This document shows positions 62,872-64,000 of a stretch of DNA of 64,000 nucleotides, in pieces. The translations under genes and the position numbers were made by a program. The first letter of the stretch is position 1. The number at the start of each line of letters is the position of its first letter. The notes below the pieces were generated by a model. That model was not told where the DNA came from, searched no databases, and was given only the letters and a program-made list of their open reading frames with translations. The stretch comes from Ciceribacter sp. L1K22 (lineage in GTDB: Bacteria > Pseudomonadota > Alphaproteobacteria > Rhizobiales > Rhizobiaceae), in assembly GCF_017599385.1 (NCBI RefSeq), contig NZ_JAGFPK010000001.1, forward strand, positions 1,997,541 through 2,061,540, in the 5' to 3' direction.

Positions 62872-63900
62872 TCAGCGGATCGGCGGAGCGTACTGCAGGC
62901 CGCCCTTGGTCCACAGAGCGTTGAGGCCACGTTCGATCTTCAGCGGCGTGGACGCGCCGATGTTGCGCTCGAACACTTCGCCATAGTTACCGACGGCCTT
63001 GATGATGTTGTAGGCCCAGTCGTTGGTCAGACCGAGGTCGGTACCGATCTTCGAGTCGGCTTCGGTGCCGAGGAAGCGCTTGATGTCGGGGTTGGTGGTC
63101 GACGACTTGATTTCGTCGACATTCGCCTGGGTGATGCCGAATTCTTCAGCCTGCACCAGAGCGTAGTGCGTCCACGAAACGATGTCGAACCACTGGTCGT
63201 CACCCTGGCGAACGGCCGGGCCAAGCGGCTCCTTGGAGATGATTTCCGGCAGGATGACGTGGTCGTCCGGGTTGGTCAGGTTGAGACGCACGGCATAGAG
63301 ACCCGACTGGTCGGTCGTGTAGACGTCGCAACGGCCGGCGGCGTAGGCAGCGTTCACTTCCTCGAACTTTTCGAAGACGACCGGCTTGTATTCCAGGTTG
63401 TTGGCGCGGAAATAGTCGGCGAGGTTTAGTTCGGTGGTGGTGCCGGCCTGGACGCAGACGGCAGCGCCGGAGAGTTCGAGTGCCGACGAAACGTTGAGGC
63501 TCTTCGGGACCATGAAGCCCTGGCCGTCATAGTAGTTGACGGTGCGGAAGTTGAAGCCGAGCGCGGTGTCGCGGCTGATCGTCCACGTGGTGTTGCGGAA
63601 CAGCACGTCGCCTTCGCCGGACTGCAGCGCGGGGAAGCGCGTGGTGCCCGTGGTTGGCGTGTACTTGACCTTGGTTCCGTCGGCGAAAATTGCCGCTGCG
63701 ACAGCCTTGCAATAATCAACGTCGAAACCGGACCAGTTGCCGGAGGCGTCAGGTGAAGCAAAGCCGGCGAGACCGGTGTTGACGACGCACTGAACAAAAC
63801 CCTTGGCCTTCACGTCGTCGAGCGTAGCGGCGGAGGCGGCGGACGCGCCCATTCCGAGAACCGCAGCGCCGAGTGCGACTGACAGGAACTTGATGTTCAT
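62872..63900 (-). CDS. aapJ: General L-amino acid-binding protein AapJ
   Basis: A 342-aa periplasmic binding protein. A signal peptide (MNIKFLSVALGAAVLGMGAS, cleaved after ASAA) precedes the SBP_bac_3 fold (FVQCVVNTGLAGFASPDASG, GFDVDYCKAVAAAIF, TTGTTRFPALQSGEGDVLFR). It delivers a wide range of L-amino acids to AapQMP. The ATG at 63900 is chosen over a TTG three codons earlier. The promoter lies in the last 100 bases of the window, where I see no clear site. Confidence 0.93.
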   Translation of the reverse strand: MNIKFLSVALGAAVLGMGASAASAATLDDVKAKGFVQCVVNTGLAGFASPDASGNWSGFDVDYCKAVAAAIFADGTKVKYTPTTGTTRFPALQSGEGDVLFRNTTWTISRDTALGFNFRTVNYYDGQGFMVPKSLNVSSALELSGAAVCVQAGTTTELNLADYFRANNLEYKPVVFEKFEEVNAAYAAGRCDVYTTDQSGLYAVRLNLTNPDDHVILPEIISKEPLGPAVRQGDDQWFDIVSWTHYALVQAEEFGITQANVDEIKSSTTNPDIKRFLGTEADSKIGTDLGLTNDWAYNIIKAVGNYGEVFERNIGASTPLKIERGLNALWTKGGLQYAPPIR

Positions 63901-64000
63901 TTTTCCCAACCTTTATCTGTTGTCTTTTTGCTGACGGTGGGTTGCGCCTGTTAAAACGCGCATGCCACCGGCCCGCCGCCCTCCCGGCGCGGACCGACCT

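Overview
The window looks like the chromosome of a member of the Rhizobiaceae (Rhizobium / Ensifer / Shinella type; the genus cannot be settled from the sequence alone). The evidence is high GC with strong third-position bias, a complete general amino-acid transporter aapJQMP, a PrsD/PrsE-like type I exporter, PHB synthase phaC, a hom-recJ neighbourhood, a phnDCE/phnM/phnF set and a RIME1-type intergenic mosaic repeat. Most of it is ordinary core or shell gene content; one 18 kb block (about 39.4-57.8 kb) is accessory.

Layout. 0.4-4.1 kb: LuxR regulator and small enzymes (DUF4242, DUF1127-like, RibD/DHFR-like, VOC). 4.1-9.6 kb: soluble transhydrogenase sthA, a type I secretion ABC/HlyD pair, an outer-membrane barrel protein. 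9.9-14.6 kb: a winged-helix protein, recQ, an SMP-30-like secreted protein, an AraC regulator. 14.7-19.2 kb: phosphonate module, phnDCE divergent from phnM-phnF, with a Pho box and a PhnF-type operator between them. 19.2-29.4 kb: radC, map, sfsA, RIME1, phaC, lipoprotein, class I aminotransferase, hom, recJ. 29.4-36.3 kb: two identical tRNA-Glu copies with their promoters (135-bp perfect direct repeats) bracket a tetrahydrofolate-dependent O-demethylation module (FCD-type GntR regulator, LigM/DesA-like demethylase, purU, metF-like), an RTX protein and a sugar-isomerase-like protein. 36.4-39.4 kb: lipoprotein, gloA, double cold-shock protein, DUF192, tRNA-Pro, NDUFS4-like protein, tRNA-Arg(TCT).

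39.4-57.8 kb, accessory island next to tRNA-Arg, with visibly lower GC and different codon use. It holds (a) a zinc-motif protein and a GYF-RDD membrane protein; (b) a tightly overlapping three-gene operon: a 991-aa protein joining a MutL/MORC-like GHKL ATPase to a histidine-kinase-like GHKL module, a divergent receiver protein, and a 5-methylcytosine DNA methyltransferase; (c) a TnsA-fold protein that appears to have lost its catalytic residues, followed by a soluble FtsH-like AAA+/M41 protease; (d) a divergently arranged antitoxin and PIN toxin; (e) a Tn7-like transposition operon tnsA-tnsB-tnsC-tniQ with a Rho-independent terminator. I regard (b) and (c) as the best candidates for an undescribed system, probably a DNA-modification or defence function carried by a Tn7-like element. 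I could not identify the element's terminal repeats.

57.9-64.0 kb: return to core genes, two small proteins, a nuclease-fold membrane protein, and aapJQMP on the minus strand with an attenuator-like terminator after aapJ.
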